From the NCBI RefSeq assembly GCF_042477335.2, contig NC_091245.1, forward strand, positions 228,345,501 through 228,409,500: 64,000 bases of DNA, read 5' to 3'. A program made the position numbers and the translations under genes. Source of the DNA: Ovis canadensis. Its lineage: Eukaryota; Chordata; Mammalia; Artiodactyla; Bovidae. Numbering within the stretch: position 1 is the first letter of the stretch; each line of letters opens with the position of its first letter. Positions 33,626 to 45,411 of the stretch are shown here, piece by piece. Below the pieces are notes generated by a model that was not told the origin of the DNA, did not search any database, and saw nothing but the letters and a program-made list of their open reading frames with translations.

Positions 33626-34875
33626 TGCCAGGGTCCAGCCCCGGTGGATCCAGGGAATTCGAAGCGGGGACAGCATTGGTGAGGAAAACTTATCTATTTA
33701 TTAATATAAGATTAGATTAGGAAGAAATAGTGTAGTAGGAAAATTAAGTGGAGAAACAAGGCTGAATAACTTGGTTTATGTGGGAAGACAATAAATTCCA
33801 GACAAGGAGCTTGCCCCATCTACGTTAGGCCACCGGCGTCCTCTTGAATATCGGGGGGTGCCCCCCCTTGGGCTCCCCCTCGTATGGATCTTAAAAGCTG
33901 GGACAAGTAAGTAGACATGGTGAGCCTCCATGCCCCAGATGGGAATTAAGCCAGAAATTAGAGAGGAGACACGGGGGAAACCAGTTCAGCAACTGGCCCC
34001 GTCCTCTATTGTTCAGAAGGCCTTTTATGCTTTCGATATAACATGGAGATTAATGGGTAACACAAAGTTATGCAGCGTTAGCAACCCAGACTCTTATCAA
34101 AACCAGGCTTTTCTCTCTGTATACCTAGTTGTATAAACAAGTCTTAGGTAATTTACATCATCTTCCGGCCAAAAGGGCCAATTAACATTTTACAGCCTTT
34201 TTTCTGATAAGGGTTTGTCAACCAGAAGACTCATTTGTGTTGATCTTCCAAAAGGCTGGTGCCCCTCTCAGAAAGCACTAAATAAAGTTACATTCTCACG
34301 TAGCAAGGACACAAGAGGAGTGCAGTGATATATAACAAAGAGAAAAGTAATTAACTCAAAAGTCTAGTGTTGCTAACATCAAAACTACTATATATCTTTT
34401 TCCATATCCCCTTTATATTGATTAACATCCTCCCAGGTGCCTAAAAGATAAAGAATATGGAGGCCTGGCAGCAGTCATTGAGTCAACAGTGAAAACCCTC
34501 TACCAATTTGATTTTTAACTCTTTAGAAAAGGCTCTGTATCTTTAAGATGCTTTAAGCTTTATGCCTCTCGTGGTTGGGGGGCTGTAAGCAATTCACAAG
34601 CTGTAAGAGGTCCAGGGGAACCTGTTAGGCAAGCTAGAGAGTTATCAGAGGGGGTTTAAGCTGAAACCTCCCTTTCAAATGCAGAAGACTAAAGCCCTGA
34701 TATGACTTTTTCCAGAGAATATCAGAAGAGTGGAAAAGCAGGCAGATTCTTATATTTTGGGGGGTGGATGCTCAGGAAATTCCAGGGGGGAAACCTGAGG
34801 TCTGATTAGCCTTGCCATCAGAGCTCTGCTGCATGACCTTGTCACGGGTGGAATTCCTCATGCTGGCTCCCGGCA
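33626..34875 (-). mobile_element. Solo LTR of a ruminant endogenous retrovirus, 1,250 bp
   Basis: On the minus strand it starts tgccgggagccagcatgagg and ends ccggggctggaccctggca, giving TG...CA termini. A 6 bp target-site duplication with one mismatch flanks it, consistent with an ERV2/ERVK-type integration (a BTLTR1-like family, from memory). It holds no gag, pol or env remnant, so proviral internal sequence was lost by LTR-LTR recombination or was never there. It lies antisense to the BovB it interrupts. A GC hairpin occurs at 33,853-33,867. Open frames such as 33,930-34,136 are in non-coding LTR sequence. Confidence 0.88.
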
Positions 34876-34881
34876 TACAAC
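34876..34881 (+). repeat. Target-site duplication of the LTR, right
   Basis: tacaac. Confidence 0.85.
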
Positions 34882-34991
34882 AGAGGATGAGATGGTTGGA
34901 CGGCGTCACCAACTCAATGGACATGAGTTTGAGTAAACCCCAGGAGTTGGTGATGGACAGGGAGGCCTGGCGTGCTGCAGTCCATGGGGTC

Positions 34992-35012
34992 TGCAACCCT
35001 CTAGGGGTTGCA
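34992..35012 (+). repeat. Small palindromic insertion in the BovB tail
   Basis: tgcaaccc pairs with gggttgca around tctag. Other BovB copies read straight from ccatggggt to cgcaaagagtc here. Confidence 0.8.
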
Positions 35013-35053
35013 AAGAGTCGGAGATGACTGAGTGACTGAATTGAACTGAACTG

Positions 35054-35776
35054 ATCTTGCAAGTATCTGAAATAATAACCTAGGGGTTGAATATAGCACC
35101 ATTAATCTCATATTTGCTGCAGCCTGAGTCAGTGTTCAGCTGCATAATCTCTATGCATTTTATTCATAGCTCAAAGCTTTTTAGAAATCTAATCCTTCAT
35201 TGTCTTTGGTCTTGAAACTTTTATAACACTGAAAGACCCTTAATTTCTCAATTCTATTTTCTTTCACCTCTGGTTGCTAATTGGTAAATCTTAAAAATTC
35301 AGAGCTCATTTAATTCTTGTAATATTGTGTCAATAGCAAGAAACAGCAATCAACACACATTTTTCTTTTTTCTTTTCTTTTTTTTTTTTTTTACCTACTA
35401 ACTTAAAAAAGTATGTGGTCCACTTTCCATGTTATTGTAGGAACTGCTTTTACCAAATACCTTGCCATTATACAACATAGACATTTTACCAACCTCTGAT
35501 AACAGTTCTTATGCAACTCACCAGGCTATACTTAAATATGCCACATATTTAAGGTTTTGTTAAAGCATCCTCTTACTTTCTGTACACAATTCCTGCAAGC
35601 TGAAGAACTACAAAATCCCCTAATTTAAACAGGACAGAGGTTTATTTGTCACACTGTAATCCAACATGAGTCACCAAGGGGCTGCTGAAAGGGAGGAAGA
35701 GAAGCAGTTTTGCTCTGTGCAATCATTTAGGGACTCAGCCTCCTTCCATCTTACAGATCTATTAACCTCTAGGGAA
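35054..35776. other. Single-copy sequence
   Basis: No gene recognised; T-rich stretch 35,360-35,392. Confidence 0.4.
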
Positions 35777-35987
35777 GGGGTCAGGAAGCTTTTTATATAA
35801 AGGGCCAGTGATTAATACTTTAGGCTTTGTGGGTCATATGGTCACAGTTAAACCACTCAACACAGCCATTGTAGCCAGAAATCAGCATTAATCAATGGAC
35901 ATGTGTCTATTCCAATAAAATATTATTGGCACAAGAAGATATCCAGCTGGATTTGGCCCGCTGGCTGTAGTTTGCCAACCACTGCTC
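35777..35987 (+). mobile_element. hAT-type nonautonomous DNA transposon
   Basis: 'ggggtcaggaagctttttat', 'aaagggccagtgattaatac', 'tttaggctttgtgggtcata', 'gatttggcccgctggctgta' and 'tttgccaaccactgctcc' follow a widespread mammalian hAT-Charlie-type element. Same family as 28,830-29,065, opposite orientation. Confidence 0.75.
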
Positions 35988-36220
35988 CAGGACTTCAAAG
36001 ACTTATTGAGTTTTCTGTCTACCAGAAAAGGGAATAAACACTGAATGGAATATTTCATGAAGGGCCAGGCCTACAAGTGGCATGTATTACTTCTGCCTAC
36101 ATTTTATTGGTCATAATTTAGTATGATTGTCACCTAACTACAGGCAAAGCAGGACAACATCAAACACTTTATGCTCTTGAAACAATAAGGTAATCATTAG
36201 CAAACAGCTAACATGGTTCT
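35988..36220. other. Single-copy sequence
   Basis: Nothing recognised. Confidence 0.35.
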
Positions 36221-36488
36221 TCTGCTGCTGCCAAGTCACTTCAGTCGTGTCCGACTCTGTGCAACCCCATAGACAGCAGCCCACCAGGCTCCCCCGTTCC
36301 TGGGATTCTCCAGGCAAGAACACTGGAGTGGATTGCCATTTCCTCCTTCAATGCACGAAAGTGAAAAGTCAAAGTGAAGTCACTCAGTAGTGTCCGACCC
36401 TCAGTGACCACATGGGCTGCAGCCTACCAGGCTTCTCCATCCATGGGATTTTCCAGGCAAGAGTATTGGAGTGGGGTGCCATTGCCTA
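36221..36488 (-). mobile_element. Bov-A2 SINE
   Basis: Minus strand: ctgctgctgcc (reversed AGC tail), 'aagtcacttcagtcgtgtcc', then a second monomer from 'gtgaagtcactcagtagtgt' to 'ggagtggggtgccattgcc'. Confidence 0.94.
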
Positions 36489-37112
36489 GGCATATATAAA
36501 AGGAAAATATTAATGCCCAGTACTATATTTGGAATATTTGGCATTTTTAACAGCTAAATAAATGGCAAAAGAGGGTTACAATAGATTACTTGTAGAATTC
36601 CTACCTGACTGGTCTTTCTGAGTGTGTTTCTGCTTTTTGCTACATAAGTCTTCTTTCCATAACAAAAATAAGATGTAGGTTATGATTTTAGAAACCACAT
36701 TCAATGTTTTCATTTATGATCCTATTTCAATGACAGCATACTTGTGATGTCAATATGACAATTTCTATCATACAAGGAATACTGAAGCTCAAAGAAATTC
36801 TGTTATACACAAAATCATAGCTGGTAAAATTGTCAGATAAGTAGATTTTCTCTAACTTCAAGTTCATCCTCTTTGCACGAAGCCATAAATAGTTCCTATG
36901 GAAGTGGAAACCTTTTCTTTGTCGTTTTAGCAGCTTGGACTTCTTTTTTAATAGAGGAGATGATGAATTGCTTCAGGTACTTACCATGATGGCCTTTCCC
37001 TCAATATTTTTTCTTTAATAATCAGTAAGGAAAGTGTACTTATTTGGAGAAGATGAAGACAGTAAGGTTAATATTTCAAAAAGAAGTAGTTCAGTTTAGT
37101 TTGTATAAATGA
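36489..37112. other. Single-copy sequence
   Basis: No gene or repeat recognised. Confidence 0.4.
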
Positions 37113-37113
37113 A

Positions 37114-37332
37114 GGGCTTCCCAGGTGGCACAGTGGTAAAGAAACCCCCTGCCAATGCAGGAGATGCAAGAGATGTGGATTGGATCCCTGCTTGGGGAAG
37201 ATCCCCTGAAGGAGGAACTGGCAACCTGCCCCAGTATTCTTGCCTGAAAAACTCCATCAACAGAGGAACTTGGTGCACTACGGTCAAGGGGGTCACAAAG
37301 AGTCAGGCATGACTGACTGACAGAGCACATAA
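37114..37332 (+). mobile_element. Bov-tA SINE
   Basis: 'gggcttcccaggtggcacag' to 'gagtcaggcatgactgactg'. First of three plus-strand Bov-tA copies within 950 bp. Confidence 0.93.
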
Positions 37333-37340
37333 TGTATAAA

Positions 37341-37408
37341 GAAATCCTTCACTTCTAAAAGAAATCCCTCACTTCTAAAAGGGATTCTAAAATCCCTCAC
37401 TTCTTAAG
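37341..37408 (+). repeat. Short tandem duplication, ~20 bp unit, 3 copies
   Basis: aatccttcacttctaaaag, aatccctcacttctaaaagg and aatccctcacttcttaag repeat in sequence, the last two separated by 'gattcta'. Confidence 0.85.
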
Positions 37409-37612
37409 TTTTTCCTTAATAGATGCTATTCATTTGAATCTTCTATGGGTAGGGACACTGTGGAAATCCATTGCCCCTTCACAGTCAATTACGTCTTTGG
37501 GATCCCCTTCTAGGTGAAGCCTTACCTTGTGAAATGCATGATATCTCTTATGTGCAATTTAAAAACAATGCAAATGAATACACATGCAAAACAGAAACAA
37601 ACTCAGGTTTGG

Positions 37613-37826
37613 GGGCTTCACTGGTGGCCCACTGACAAAGAACCTGCCTGCCAATGCGGGAGATGTGGGCTCAATCCTGGGTCAGGATGATCCCCTGGAG
37701 GAGGAAACGGCAACCCACTCCAGTATTCTTGCCTGGAGAATCCCATGGACAGGGGTGCCTGGCAGGCTACAGTCCATGGGGTTACAGAGTCGGACACAAT
37801 GTAGCAACTACACAGAACTACACACA
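37613..37826 (+). mobile_element. Bov-tA SINE
   Basis: 'gggggcttcactggtggccc' to 'cggacacaatgtagcaact'. Confidence 0.93.
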
Positions 37827-37837
37827 TAACCCACTAT

Positions 37838-38060
37838 GGGCTTCCCAGGTGGCACTAGTGGTAAAGAACCCATCTGTCAATGCAGGTTAGATGTAAGAGA
37901 CGTGGGTTCCATCCCTGGGTCAGGAAGATCCCCTAGAGGAGGCTACAGAGACCCACTCCAGGATTCTTGCCTGGAGAATCCCATGGACAGAGAAGCCAGG
38001 TAGGCTACAGTCCATGGGGTTGCAAAGATTTAGACACGGCTGAAGCAACTAAGCAAGCAC
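37838..38060 (+). mobile_element. Bov-tA SINE
   Basis: 'gggcttcccaggtggcacta', head with an extra 'gttagatgtaagagac' segment, to 'gacacggctgaagcaact'. Twelve bases after the previous copy. Confidence 0.93.
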
Positions 38061-38254
38061 CTACCCTCTTTGGGAATATTCTCAATGTCCCTGGTGCTGA
38101 TGATAACCATTCTTAAAATTGAAAAAGGATTCATTGTGCTCCCAGTGGTCCAGCGTCTCAGGCAGAGAAATAACTGGGTTTTCAGCCCACAGCCATCCTC
38201 TTGGCTGGTCGCCATTGGGTAATATAATGGCCTCAGTGACGGGCTGCAAAATAC

Positions 38255-38595
38255 GAACTCTCAGTCTCTGGAACTTATGAATGTTACCTTCAATGGGAAA
38301 GTTTTACAGGTGTAGTTACATTAAGGATGGTGAGATGAAGAAATTATGCTGTTGGATGGGTTCTAATTGCCATAACCTTTGTCCATATAAGAGACAATCA
38401 AAGGGGGATTAGACAGACAGACACAGAGAAAAGTGTGGAGACAAGATAGACACAGAGACTGACATGATGAGGCCACAAGGCAGAGAAACTGGCCGCCCTC
38501 AGAAGCTACAAGAAACAAAGAACAGATTCTCTCCTAGACCTGTGCAGGTGAGTGCAGCCTTGCTGACACAATTTCCATTATTTTAGCCACAAAGT
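38255..38595 (+). mobile_element. MLT1-type MaLR LTR, interrupted by L1
   Basis: 'ctggaacttatgaatgttac', 'ggtgtagttacattaaggat', 'tgatgaggccacaaggcaga' and 'cagattctctcctagacctg' follow the MLT1 family. Its 3' end appears to continue after the L1 at about 39,877. Confidence 0.65.
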
Positions 38596-39876
38596 TCATG
38601 GCAATTTTGTTTTAGTTTATTTTTTTTCTCTGTTTCTATACCTTTATTTTTATTTTTTTTTAAATTTTAATATCTTTAATTCTTACATGCATTCCCAAAC
38701 ATGAACCCCCCTGCCCACCTCCCTCCCCATAACATCTCTCTGGGTCATCCCCATGCACCAGCCCCAAGCATGCTGCATCCTGCGTCAGACATAGACTGGC
38801 GATTCAATTCTTACATGATAGTATACATGTTAGAATGTCATTCTCCCAAATCATCCCACCCCCTCCCTCTCCCTCTGAGTCCAAAGGTCCGTTATACACA
38901 TCTGTGTCTCTTTCCCTGTCTTGCATACAGGGTCGTCATTGCCATCTTCCTAAATTCCATATATATGTGTTAGTATACTGTATTGGTGTTTTTCTTTCTG
39001 GCTTACTTCACTCTGTATAATCGGCTCCAGTTTCATCCATCTCATCAGAACTGATTCAAATGAATTCTTTTTAACGGCTGAGTAATACTCCATTTCTTAT
39101 CCATTCATCTGCTGATGGACATCTAGGTTGTTTCCATGTCCTGGCTATTATAAACAGTGCTGCGATGAACATTGGGGTACATGTGTCTCTTTCAATTCTG
39201 GTTTCCTCGGTGTGTATGCCCAGCAGTGGGATTGCTGGGTCATAAGGCAGTTCTATTTGCAATTTTTTAAGGAATCTCCACACTGTTCTCCATAGTGGCT
39301 GTACTAGTTTGCATTCCCACCAACAGTGTAGGAGGGTTCCCTTTTCTCCACACCCTCTCCAGCATTTATTGCTTGCAGATTTTTGGATCGCAGCCATTCT
39401 GACTGGCGTGAAGTGGTACCTCATTGTGGTTTTGATTTGCATTTCTCTAATAATGAGTGATGTTGAGCATCTTCTCATGTGTTTGTTAGCCATCCGTATG
39501 TCTTCTTTGGAGAAATGTCTATTTAGTTCTTTGGCCCATTTTTTGATTGGGTCGTTTACTTTTCTGGAATTAAGCTGCAGAAGTTGCTTGTATATTTTTA
39601 AGATTAGTTGTTTGTCAGTTGCTTCATTTGCTATTATTTTCTCCCATTCAGAAGGCTGTCTTATCACCTTGCTTATATTTTCCTTTGTTGTGCAGAAGCT
39701 TTTAATTTTAATTAGATCCCATTTGTTTATTTTTGCTTTTATTTCCAGAATTCTGGGAGGTGGATCATAGAGGATCCTGCTGTGATTTATGTCTGAGAGT
39801 GTTTTGCCTATGTTCTCCTCTAGGAGTTTTATAGTTTCTGATCTTACATTTAGATCTTTAATCTCATGGCAATTTT
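38596..39876 (-). mobile_element. L1 LINE, 5'-truncated, ~1.26 kb with target-site duplication
   Basis: Minus-strand L1: T-rich tail at 38,609-38,680, bovine L1 3' UTR, then the C-terminal third of ORF2. The antisense frame 39,071-39,904 is open for 277 codons ([44 protein letters not shown]). It lacks endonuclease and RT domains. Flanked by tcatggcaatttt at 38,596-38,608 and 39,864-39,876, a perfect 13 bp duplication. A ~40 bp gap near 39,090 removes part of the usual ORF2 end. Confidence 0.94.
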
Positions 39877-39904
39877 TTACAGCTGCCAGAGGAAACTGTG
39901 GCAT

Positions 39905-40530
39905 ATTAATAAATGCAACTCTGGAACAATCTACACTGTGAAGGACAGTGCAAGAGAAAGAAACATTTTTTTCTTTTCAAATGTATCATTTCATTCTTGC
40001 CACCTCTCCTCCTAGTTTATTTAATATTATGAATTAAACAACAATCTTTCTTCTATGCTACCACCTATTATTTGCTAACCCATTTTGTCCAAATCAATTC
40101 AATCATCTAACTGCAATTTTCCAAACATTATATTTATTTGTTTCATCTACATTTCCCAATCTTTTATTTCAGTCCTTCCCATGTTATCTACTTTCCTCTG
40201 GTCCACTGACCAAGCATTTTCTTACCAATTCTAAGCTTTAGTTCTTGTATTCTTTATACTTAAAAAAGACTGTGCCATTGCTCGTGTCCAACAAAACACT
40301 CCAAATGTAGATCCTAAGGCTATAGTCCCAGAATTGCTCCTCCCTAACTAGTAAAGAAAACTTAAGATCTAAGTAAACTAAGGTTCTCAAGTAAAAGCAG
40401 AAAGAAACTGTAAGTGTGAGAGATTGAAGTGATGAGGCCGCAAGTCCGGGAACATGGCACCCATCATCAAATGCAGCATGCTCAAATCAGCACCATCAAA
40501 TGAAGAAAGTTATTTGGGTTGAAATAATCC
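39905..40530. other. Single-copy sequence
   Basis: No gene recognised; 'gtgatgaggccgcaag' near 40,430 could be a scrap of an MLT1-like LTR. Confidence 0.4.
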
Positions 40531-40534
40531 ATTT

Positions 40535-43183
40535 AAACCTTTATGAGGCCACCCTAATACCAAAATCTGACAAAGATGCCACAAGAAAAGAAAACTACAG
40601 GCCAATATCACTGATGAACATAGATACAAAAATCCTTAACAAAATTCTAGCAATCAGAATCCAACAACACAATCCAACATGATCATACATCATGACCAAG
40701 TGGGCTTTATCCCAGGGATGCAAGGATTCTTCAATATCTGCAAATTAATCAATGCAATACACCACGTTAACAAATTGGAAAATAAAAGCCATATAATTAT
40801 CTCAATAGATGCAGAGAAAGCCTTTGACAAAATTCAACATCCATTTATGATAAAAACTCTCCAGAAAGCAGGAATAGAAGGAACATACCTCAACATAATA
40901 AAAGCTATATATGACAAAACCACAGCAAACATTATCCTCAATGGTGAAAAATTGAAAGCATTTCCCCTAGAGTCAGGAACAAGACAAGGGTGCCCACTTT
41001 CACCACTACTATTCAACATAGTTTTGGAAGTTTTGAGCAATCAGAGCATAAAAAGAAATAAAAGGAATCCAAATTGGAAAAGAAGTAGAACTCTCACTGT
41101 TTGCAGATGACATGATATTCTACATAGAAAACCCTAAAGACTCTACCAGAAAATTACTAGATATAATCAATGACTATAGTAAAGTTGCAAGATATAACAT
41201 CAACACACAGAAATCCCTAGCATTCGCATACACTAATAATGAGAAAATAGAGAAACAATTCCATTCACCATTGTAAAGAAAATAATAAAATACTTAGGAA
41301 CATATCTACCTAAAGAACTAAAGACCTATATATATAAAACTATAAAACACTGGTGAAAGAAATCAAAGAAGACACTAATAGATAGAGAAATATACCAAGA
41401 TCATGGACTGGAAGAATCAATATAGTGAAAATGAGTATACTACCGAAAGCAATTTATAGATTCAATGCAGTCCCTATCAAACTACCAATGGTATTTTTCA
41501 CAGAGCTAGAACAAATAATTTCACAATTTGTATGGAAATACAAAAAAAAAAAAAAAACAACCTCGAATAGCCAAAGCAACCTTGAGAAAGAAGAATGGAA
41601 CTGGAGAAATCAACCTGCCTGACTTCAGGCTCTACTACAAAGCCACAGTCATCAAGACAGTATGGTACCGACACAAAGACAGACATATAGATCAATGGAA
41701 CAAAATAGAAAACCCAGAGATAAATCCACTCACCTATGGACACCTCATCTTTGACAAAGGAGCCAAGAATATACAATGAGAAAAGACAATCTCTTTAACA
41801 AGTGGTGCTGGGAAAACTGGTCAACCACTTGTAAAAGAATGAAACTAGAACACTTTCTAACACCATACACAAAAATAAACTCAAAATGGATTAAAGACCT
41901 AAACGTAAGACCAGAAACTCTAAAATTTCTAGAGGAGAACATAGGCAAAACACTCTCCAACATACATCAAAGCAGGATCCTCTATGACCCACCTCCTAGA
42001 ATATTGGAAATAAAAGAAAAAATAAACAAATGGGACCTAATTAAATTTAAAAGCTTCTGCACAACAAAGGAAACTATAAGCAAGGTGAAAAGACAGCCTT
42101 CAGAATGGGAGAAAATAATAGAAAATGAAGCAACTGACAAAGAATTAATCTCAAAAATATACAAGCAACTCCTGCAGCTCAATTCCAGAAAAATAAACAA
42201 CCCAATCAAAAAATGGGCCAAAGAACTAAATAGACATTTCTCCAAAGAAGACATACAGATGGCTAACAAACACATGAAAAGATGCTCAACATCACTCATT
42301 ATCAGAGAAATGCAAATCAAAACCACAATGAGGTACCATTTCACGGCAGTCAGAATGGATGCTATCCAAAAGTCCACAAGCAATAAATGCTTGAGAGGGT
42401 GTGGAGAAAAGGGAACCCCCTTACACTGTTGGTGGGAATGCAAACTAGTACACAATGGAGAACAGTGTGGAGATTCCTTTAAAAATTGCAAATAGAACAG
42501 CCATATGACCCAGCAACCCCACTGCTGGGCATACACACTAAGGAAACCAGAATTGAAAGAGACACATGTACCCCAATGTTCATCACAGCACTGCTTATAA
42601 TATCCAGGACATGGAAGCAACCTAGATGTCCATCAGCAGATGAATGGATAAGAAAGCTGTGGTACATATGCACAATGGAGTATTACTCAGCCATTAAAAA
42701 GAATACATTTGAATCAGCTCTAATGAGGTGGATGAAACTGGAGCCGATTATACAGAGTGAAGCAAGCCAGAAAGAAAAACACCAATACAGTATACTAAGG
42801 CATATATATAGAATTTAGAAAGATGGTAATGATAACCCTGTATGTGAGACAGCAACAGAGACACAGATGTATAGAACAGTCTTTTGGACTCTGTGGGAGA
42901 GGACGAGGGTGGCATGATTTGGAAGAATGGCATTGAAACATGTATAATATCATATATGAAACAAATCGCCAGTCTAGGTTCAATGCAGGATACAGGATGC
43001 TTGGGGCTGGTGCACTGGGATGACCCAGAGGGATGGTATGGGGAGAGAGGTGGGTGGGGGGTTCAGGATGGGGAACACGTGTACACCCGTGGTGGATTAA
43101 TGTTGATGTAAGACAAAACCAATACTATATTGTAAAGTAATTAGCCTCCAATTAAAATAAATAATTTCATATTTAAAAAAAAC
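40535..43183 (+). mobile_element. L1 LINE, RT domain to 3' end, ~2.65 kb
   Basis: Plus-strand bovine L1 from inside the ORF2 RT domain. 40,679-41,110 encodes [35 protein letters not shown] and [19 protein letters not shown]. The ADDM box follows at 41,105 in another frame. 41,776-42,495 is 239 codons of ORF2 C-terminal region including CWWECKLV. The 3' UTR ends 'cctccaattaaaataaataa' with an A tail at 43,174. Several frameshifts (for example near 41,060-41,110) and the missing 5' half rule out activity. Confidence 0.94.
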
Positions 43184-43427
43184 TTTCCTCTAAATGGCAA
43201 CTTACTAAAAAGTTAAGGTTTAACGTGAAATTTCATTGGCAGAGCACAGAAAGCAGAATAAAGAGCCATGAGTAGATAGGAGGGAGAGAATTCAACCTCT
43301 GATCTGCCTCCCAGTTTTCCCTTTCTATCTGTCATTCTTTTACTTTGTTTTCCCTTAAGTCTGCACAGTCCTTATCACAATGACTCCTTAGAAGGAACAA
43401 AGAGTGAAACAAGGCAACTTAGGGGAT
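43184..43427. other. Single-copy sequence
   Basis: Nothing recognised. Confidence 0.35.
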
Positions 43428-43538
43428 GGAGGTGGGAGCAGGTTCAGGATTGGGAACTCTTGTACACCCGTGGTAGATTCATGTTGATGTATGGCAAAAC
43501 CAATACAGTATTTTAAAGTAAAATTAAAAAAAAAAAGT
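43428..43538 (+). mobile_element. L1 3' terminus, ~110 bp
   Basis: 'ggttcaggattgggaactct', 'gtacacccgtggtagattca', 'ggcaaaaccaatacagtatt' and an A11 tail: the same L1 end as at 43,050-43,180, inserted separately. Confidence 0.9.
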
Positions 43539-44499
43539 TATCAGAGGTAAAGAGAGAATAAAGAAGTAAAGAAACTAGGGTCCAGTATTTATATTCTCCC
43601 ATTGCTCTTCTTTTTTTCACTATCAAATCCATTCCTCTTCTATTAAAAAAAAAAAAAGAATCAATGCTTATACCCTGAGAAACCTAAATCTCAACCTACA
43701 TTTAGTTAGACATCGACACATATGTAATGCATACATACTATTAGAAAATGAGATTTTTTACATCATGTAAGAATTAGCAATAGATATAATAATAATATGT
43801 TCTGAGCTATTGCTAAAGATAATAAGCAAAGTTAGGTCTAGTCTGATGAGAAGTATGAATGGCCTGGGATTTTACCCTGCTTGCAAAGCCACAAGTTATT
43901 CTGCCACATTGTATGGACACTGGCAGAAGACATGGCACGGTAAGTAGCATGAGCTTCATGTTATATCAGGTCCCCTTGCCCTCCATGTCTCCTTGATCAA
44001 CAGAGTGAACATCTGGAGTGAGGCATGGAGAGGGTTTGTTCATGGCTGAGGAATACCAAGTCCAGAAACCCCCATGATGTTATACTAGGTAGCAAGCAAT
44101 TCTGCCTGACTTTTGCTCTCAAGGGAGACAGCATGTTTTCTACATTGAGCAGCAAATAAACTGGTCCTCCGCTATAAAGGGGCACTCTTTCTACAAGTCC
44201 GTTTGCTGTAAAAACACCCTAGAAAACATAGTCTAGACCAAGGATGGTCAGCACCTCTGCTCAGGATATGCAGAAATGTGAGAGACCAACGGAAAATTGC
44301 TACTCATCTGCTTCTTTGACATGATAATGAGAGAAACACATTAGAATGTGAGATTCATAGCTCACATGTGAGCTGATAAAAAAAAAATATCAAGCAGATA
44401 TGCTTGGCTTTTCCAACTGATTTTTATATATTTGCAGAGCTTCTGAGCTGCTTGAGTTTATCTTCTATTATCTGCTGATGAAATTAAAAAATAAATATA
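43539..44499. other. Single-copy sequence
   Basis: No gene or assigned repeat in nearly 1 kb; A12 tract near 43,646. Confidence 0.45.
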
Positions 44500-44950
44500 C
44501 CAAATTATACTCACTATGGAGAATAATATGGAGATTTCTTAAAAAACTAAAAATAGTATTGCCCTATGATCCAGTAATCCTACTCTTGGAGATATATCCA
44601 GAAAAGATGAAAACTCTAATCTGAAAAGACACATGCACCTCAATGTTCATAGAAGCACTATTTACAATAGCCAAGACATGGAAGCAAACTAAATGTCCAC
44701 TGACAGATGAATGAATAAAGAAGATGTGGTATGCATACACAATGGAATATTGCTCAGGCATAAAAAGGAATAAAATAATGCCACTTGCAGCTACATGAAT
44801 GGACCTATAGATTATCACACTAATTGTAGTGAGATAAAGAAAGACAAATATCATATATCACTAAAGTGTGGAATATAAAAGAAGATACGATTGAACTTAT
44901 TTTTTTAAATATAAATATATTCACAGACATAGAAAATAAATTAATGGACT

Positions 44951-45146
44951 AAATCATGTCTGACTCTTTTGCAACCCCATGGACTGTAGACCTCCAGGTT
45001 CCTCTTTCCACAGGATTTCCCAGGCAAGAATAATGGAGTGGGTTGCCATTTCCATCTCCAGGGAATCTTGCCAACCCAGGGATTGAACCCATGTCTCCTG
45101 TATTACAGATGGATTCTTTACTACTGAGCCACCAGGGAAGGGCAAA
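44951..45146 (-). mobile_element. Bov-tA SINE inside L1
   Basis: 'aaatcatgtctgactctttt' to 'ccaccagggaagggc', minus strand; possible short duplication taatgg on both sides. Confidence 0.92.
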
Positions 45147-45411
45147 CCTAATGGTGACCAAAGTAGACAAGGTGGGAAGGAGATAAATTAGGAGGTTGGG
45201 ATTAACATATACACACGACTATCTATAAAGTAAACAATAAGGACCTATTGAAAAGCACAGAGAACTACACTTAATATCCTATAATACCCATAACTGAGAA
45301 GAATATAAGAAAGAATATATATATGCACACAAATATATGTATATGTGTAACTGAATCATTTTGGTGTACATTTGAACCATTAGCTATAGTTAATATATTA
45401 TTATATTACTA

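Larger units (their letters stand above)
33293..35053 (+). mobile_element. BovB LINE 3' part (second of tandem pair), split by an LTR
   Basis: Starts directly at the 3' end of the preceding BovB ('gagacattaccttgccaac') and continues to 33,625. It is interrupted by the solo LTR at 33,626-34,875 and finishes at 34,882-35,053 ('agaggatgagatggttgg' to 'ttgaactgaactg'). Near its 3' end a small palindromic insertion lies at 34,992-35,012. Confidence 0.93.

Noticed and set aside
33626..34875. Provirus with coding remnants
   Set aside because: The whole interval is one LTR with TG...CA ends; no primer-binding site or gag/pol/env-like sequence lies inside.
41982..42620. 212-codon minus-strand open frame
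   Set aside because: Antisense shadow of L1 ORF2. The similar plus-strand frame at 39,309-39,770 is the antisense of the minus-strand L1.
40535..43183. Intact L1
   Set aside because: Lacks ORF1 and the ORF2 endonuclease, and the RT region has frameshifts.
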